Shown here piece after piece: positions 6,368 through 8,368 of a stretch of DNA of 8,368 nt. A model generated the notes under the pieces. It did not search any database. It saw only the letters and a program-made list of their open reading frames with translations, and was not told the origin of the DNA. The DNA is from JAPEKQ01 sp964597945 (lineage in GTDB: Bacteria > Joyebacterota > Joyebacteria > Joyebacterales > Joyebacteraceae): positions 1 through 8,368 of the forward strand of contig CAZRAD010000120.1 in the NCBI GenBank assembly GCA_964597945.1, in the 5' to 3' direction. The stretch's first letter is position 1; every line of letters begins with the position of its first letter. The position numbers were made by a program, and so were the translations under genes.

Positions 6368-6964
6368 CTAGTGACCGAAGTGAGCAGCGAAGAAGCCGAA
6401 GTCGGTCGGATTGACGTTGCCGCCGCTCCAGTCGAAATCGCTTCTCTCATGGTCCGCGCCGAAATCAGCGGCGAAGAAACCAAAGTCGACCGGCGTCACG
6501 TCACCGCTCAGGTTGTAGTCAACCGTGTTGCAGGTCAGCGAAACACCAGCGTCCAGAGCGACCGTGTAGATCTGAACATCGATATCGATCGCGGTACCCA
6601 GCCACGGCGAGACACCAACCGGATGGGCAATAGCCTCGTCAGCAACGACCGAGAACTGAATCTCACCGTTGACATCCGTCTCGGTTGTCTGTGCGGTGAA
6701 CGTGCAGTCACCACCGGTGACCGTGAAGAAGAAGCTCGTGTACGGAATCCCCTGGATCGGGGTCGAGTCCGAGCGCTTCGCGGTGACCTTGATGAACTCG
6801 TACGGCAGAGCATCTCCCGCCGGGCAGGTCATGAGACCGGCCTTGGCAGCCTGGGTATCCAGAGCGATCGTCGACAGAGTCGGATCGGGGATGCCCGCAC
6901 CGGCGACACTTGCGATGGCGAGAACAAGACAACCCGCCAGCACACCCGCCAGTATTCTTGACAT
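6368..6964 (-). CDS. Secreted Ig-like protein with a dockerin-like calcium-binding tail
   Basis: The chosen start is ATG 6964, with AAAGGAGGT (6971-6979) 6 bases upstream. This gives 198 residues and a TAG stop. An in-frame GTG 29 codons upstream is rejected because the signal peptide sits directly after the ATG. Residues 1-23 are the signal (hydrophobic core 4-20, cleavage after AGA). Residues 30-120 look like a bacterial Ig-like (Big_1/invasin) domain: an LSTIALD strand, SFFFTVTGGDCTFTAQTTE, then TDVNGEIQFSVVADE. The last 50 residues (149-198) hold two related dockerin-like repeats: DYNLSGDVTPVDFGFFAADFG and DFDWSGGNVNPTDFGFFAAHFG. The first keeps the Asp/Asn pattern of a calcium-binding loop; the second begins D.DWSGG. 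In cellulosomes dockerins bind cohesins, but in unrelated bacteria such tails are common on exported proteins with no cohesin known. It probably binds calcium outside the cell; its partner is unknown. A promoter lies at 7130-7158. Confidence 0.88.
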   Translation of the reverse strand: MSRILAGVLAGCLVLAIASVAGAGIPDPTLSTIALDTQAAKAGLMTCPAGDALPYEFIKVTAKRSDSTPIQGIPYTSFFFTVTGGDCTFTAQTTETDVNGEIQFSVVADEAIAHPVGVSPWLGTAIDIDVQIYTVALDAGVSLTCNTVDYNLSGDVTPVDFGFFAADFGADHERSDFDWSGGNVNPTDFGFFAAHFGH

Positions 6965-7098
6965 TTCACTACCTCCTTTGAACCACTCTCCGTGCTGGGA
7001 TTGCACGCACTTCAAGGCCGCGTACTTCCGCGGACCACAAACGACCGCCACAATGGCGCTATCGTCCTCCTTTCTGACAGTAGTCCCCCTTCATTGAT

Positions 7099-7117
7099 AA
7101 CTTGGTGTTACCAACTT
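7099..7117. promoter_or_regulatory. Inverted repeat near the transcription start of the dockerin-like gene
   Basis: A perfect TTGGT/ACCAA core (7102-7106 and 7110-7114) with a GTT spacer extends outward to 7 of 8 matching positions per arm. It covers about +7 to +25 of the predicted transcript. It could be an operator or a leader hairpin. Confidence 0.35.
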
Positions 7118-7129
7118 CAATCGTTGTAA

Positions 7130-7158
7130 AGCTTAGCACAGCTTGAACTTCTTTGCAA
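7130..7158 (-). promoter_or_regulatory. Probable promoter of the dockerin-like gene
   Basis: On the minus strand TTGCAA (7153-7158) and TAAGCT (7130-7135) are separated by exactly 17 bases. The -10 box is poorer than in the other two promoters, but the -35 box and spacing are the same. The leader would be about 160 bases. The surroundings are visibly AT-richer than the rest of the window. Confidence 0.5.
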
Positions 7159-7468
7159 GCACAATTTCCGGTCCGCACGGTCTGTTGCCTCGGCTGCAAG
7201 GGCCCAGAGGATGGCCCTTCTCCCCCCTGCTTCGACCGCTCGCACTCACTCCTCCAAGAGTTGATTTCGGCGGCCGCAGTGCGTTCGACGAACGACCTGC
7301 GGACGTATTCAACGATGCAAGAATCAAGCCCGCAGCGGGGGATCTCTCGGTGCCTGAACAGGTCAACATAGATATCGGGCCCACCCTGGGGGCGCACCCG
7401 ATATCCTGTCCGGCCATTCACGCTACCATGCTGAACATCATTCGTTAAGCGAGATCCGTTGCCGGATA
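7159..7468. other. Non-coding stretch upstream of the dockerin-like gene
   Basis: I see no gene that I can support here. Open frames exist on both strands, but they lack ribosome binding sites, and none resembles a known protein or a neighbour in this window. The stretch holds two inverted repeats: AAGGGCC/GGCCCTT (7198-7204 and 7213-7219) and a larger one at 7371-7405. The minus-strand transcript of the gene to the right should end at 7469-7499, so this stretch may not be transcribed. Confidence 0.5.
7371..7405. repeat. Inverted repeat GATATCGGG/CCCGATATC
   Basis: Nine-base perfect arms (7371-7379 and 7397-7405) enclose 17 bases. The enclosed sequence can itself fold through CCCA/TGGG. It could be a protein-binding site or an RNA hairpin. 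No attached gene explains it. Confidence 0.45.
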
Positions 7469-7499
7469 GCAAGAGGCCCGCCGGAAGCGGGCCTCTTGC
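7469..7499 (-). terminator. Terminator hairpin after paralog D
   Basis: A perfect 13-base-pair stem (7469-7481 with 7487-7499) has a five-base loop. It lies 64 bases after the TAG of paralog D. No U-tract follows on the minus strand (TATCCGG). The same strong-stem style follows paralogs B and C, so I call it a terminator with some reserve. Confidence 0.65.
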
Positions 7500-7563
7500 G
7501 CAGAGCTTCTCAGACAGGGATCACAGGAAGCGCAGTCCTCTGTCGCTCCGAACTCTCAATCTC

Positions 7564-8157
7564 CTACCTGTACAGCGCCTTGATCCCGCCCCAGGTCGCC
7601 TGCTCCACCGGCACGTTGCCGGCGCATCCGACGTCGACGGGCGTCGGATCCATGAAGAGCGCGCCGTTCTGCCAGAGGCAGAACTGATCCGTGCCACCGA
7701 CGGAATCAACCAGCTCGCGCGGGTACTCGGGGTGGTCGAGCATTGTCACCTCACCAGCGGTCCCGGTTGCAACCAGTGTGACCGAGGCGAAGAAGAAGAA
7801 CGGACCGTCTTCGGCAGGCGTGATCGGCCGCGTGGATGCGATAGTGATACCCGTGTTCCAGTCACCGATGGCCAGCCCCCCGGGAAGGAGGCTCGTGTAC
7901 GATGTCGACACGGACATCCCTGCGCCCTCAGCCATCGCCAGAGAGAGCGTTGTCCAGCCGGCATAATCACACATTCCCATGTAGCCGGTAACGAGCGTGT
8001 AGGGTGTCGGGTCAGCGCGTCTGCCTGCTTCAATGCCGGCGTAGTCCGTCGCCGCGCCGTCGAACGTAACGAAGGCCTTGCTGTCCGGGTTCATGCCGGC
8101 CACACCGGCGGCCGCGAGCATTGCCACGATGGCAAGTGTTGCCACGAAGTACTTCAT
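7564..8157 (-). CDS. Secreted paralog D with WGGIKALYR tail, unknown function
   Basis: The start is ATG 8157, with AGGAGGG 7 bases upstream (8165-8171). The protein has 197 residues and ends in TAG. Residues 1-20 are a signal peptide (MKYFVATLAIVAMLAAAGVA). The body follows the same plan as paralogs B and C: AFVTFDGAATDY, RRADPTPYTL, TTLSLAMAEGAGMSVSTS, SLLPGGLAIGDWNTGITIAS, GTAGEVTMLDHPEYPREL, FCLWQNGALFMDPTP and the final TWGGIKALYR. It carries a small insertion after ATDY (AGIEAGRR) and a Phe-rich stretch (PFFFFASV). It is clearly more distant from B and C than they are from each other. A terminator follows. The tRNA-Val lies 156 bases upstream. I found no convincing promoter between them, so this gene may depend on the tRNA promoter or on an unrecognised one. 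Function is unknown. Confidence 0.9.
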   Translation of the reverse strand: MKYFVATLAIVAMLAAAGVAGMNPDSKAFVTFDGAATDYAGIEAGRRADPTPYTLVTGYMGMCDYAGWTTLSLAMAEGAGMSVSTSYTSLLPGGLAIGDWNTGITIASTRPITPAEDGPFFFFASVTLVATGTAGEVTMLDHPEYPRELVDSVGGTDQFCLWQNGALFMDPTPVDVGCAGNVPVEQATWGGIKALYR

Positions 8158-8313
8158 TGCTGTTCCCTCCTATCGAGCGTTGAGCTCGCGCTCCGCTCAT
8201 CGGTTCTCAGTGACATCCATCCGTAACAGTCCTGGCGACTCACCTCCTCATCCCTGAGAGCATTCGCTCTCTCGTGCGTGTCCGTCTGGAGCTACCGATT
8301 CCAGTCGCATGTC
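8158..8313. other. Spacer between tRNA-Val and paralog D
   Basis: This spacer holds a six-pair hairpin GAGAGC/GCTCTC (8256-8271), 42 bases after the tRNA 3' end and without a U-tract, which could end the tRNA transcript. A second GGAGG sequence lies near 8243. I see no small gene and no clear promoter. Confidence 0.35.
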
Positions 8314-8368
8314 TGGTGGGCGAAACAGGATTCGAACCTGTGACCCCCTGCTTGTAAGGCAGGTGCTC
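8314..8368 (-). tRNA. tRNA-Val(UAC), 5' end off the window
   Basis: On the minus strand the 3' part of a tRNA is complete. The encoded CCA is at 8314-8316, the discriminator A at 8317, and the acceptor strand TTCGCCC at 8318-8324. The T-arm is ACAGG-TTCGAAT-CCTGT (8325-8341), followed by a five-base variable loop. The anticodon arm is CCTGC-CTTACAA-GCAGG (8347-8363), and GAGC of the D-stem runs to the edge. The anticodon TAC reads GUA, and by wobble GUG, for valine. The 5' acceptor strand and the rest of the D-arm lie outside the window. Confidence 0.95.

Noticed and set aside
6965..7051. Upstream GTG start for the dockerin-like protein
   Set aside because: The added 29 residues are not signal-like, and the ATG at 6964 has a near-perfect ribosome binding site followed at once by a signal peptide.
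7198..7219. AAGGGCC/GGCCCTT hairpin as a terminator
   Set aside because: No gene ends nearby on either strand, and no U-tract follows.
7143..7448. Plus-strand open frame of 101 codons
   Set aside because: It has no ribosome binding site, composition like non-coding DNA, and no resemblance to neighbours.
7059..7472. Minus-strand open frame of 137 codons
   Set aside because: It begins inside the terminator hairpin of paralog D, has no signal or recognisable motif, and covers the promoter of the dockerin-like gene.
8256..8271. Hairpin GAGAGC/GCTCTC as a firm tRNA terminator
   Set aside because: The stem has only six pairs and no U-tract. It is mentioned within the spacer entry but not called as a terminator.

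Overview
The window looks like a contig piece from an uncultured, GC-rich bacterium, probably assembled from a metagenome. All seven protein genes and one tRNA lie on the minus strand, so the window is best read from right to left. Every complete protein begins with an export signal. The contents are a C25 (gingipain-type) protease, a dockerin-like calcium-binding repeat protein, a lipoprotein carrying c-type haems, and a family of secreted paralogs. This mix is typical of candidate phyla around the Fibrobacteres-Chlorobi-Bacteroidetes assemblage (Eisenbacteria/Latescibacteria-like). That placement is a guess from gene style, not from a marker gene.

Reading in the direction of transcription, the window holds: a partial tRNA-Val(UAC) (8314-8368); secreted paralog D (7564-8157) with its terminator (7469-7499); a roughly 300-base non-coding stretch with an inverted repeat; a promoter (7130-7158) and the dockerin-like protein (6368-6964); secreted paralog C (5793-6134), broken by a 100-N assembly gap, with its terminator; a promoter (5596-5624) with a structured leader and paralog B (4866-5417) with its terminator; the divergent paralog A (4005-4667); a promoter (3967-3995) serving a lipoprotein with a phosphoesterase-like domain and four haem sites (2469-3848); and, 44 bases further on, a C25 peptidase that runs off the left edge (1-2424).

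The main finding is in the haem lipoprotein. Conventional ORF calling would start it at ATG 3641, with no signal peptide and no first phosphoesterase block. Reading upstream in the same frame gives a good ribosome binding site, a GTG start, a lipobox signal peptide and the DTRG block. The only interruption is one TGA, sitting at the third position of a CG(C) motif where I expect cysteine. A 19-base hairpin with a GGA loop begins 20 bases after the TGA. This fits a selenocysteine codon with a bacterial SECIS-like element, giving a CGU redox pair on a haem-bearing lipoprotein. A nonsense mutation or a base-call error are the alternatives.

Other points: all six visible stop codons are TAG; three convincing promoters share a TTGCA -35 box with exactly 17 bases of spacing; three of the four paralogs end in the same WGGIKALYR tail; and paralogs B and C share 55-base perfect matches on both sides of the gap, which suggests a de Bruijn assembly broken by a recently duplicated or gene-converted block of about 420 bases. 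The C25 protease and the haem lipoprotein are close enough to be one transcript. The secreted paralogs seem to be separate units with their own terminators. No function can be given for them.
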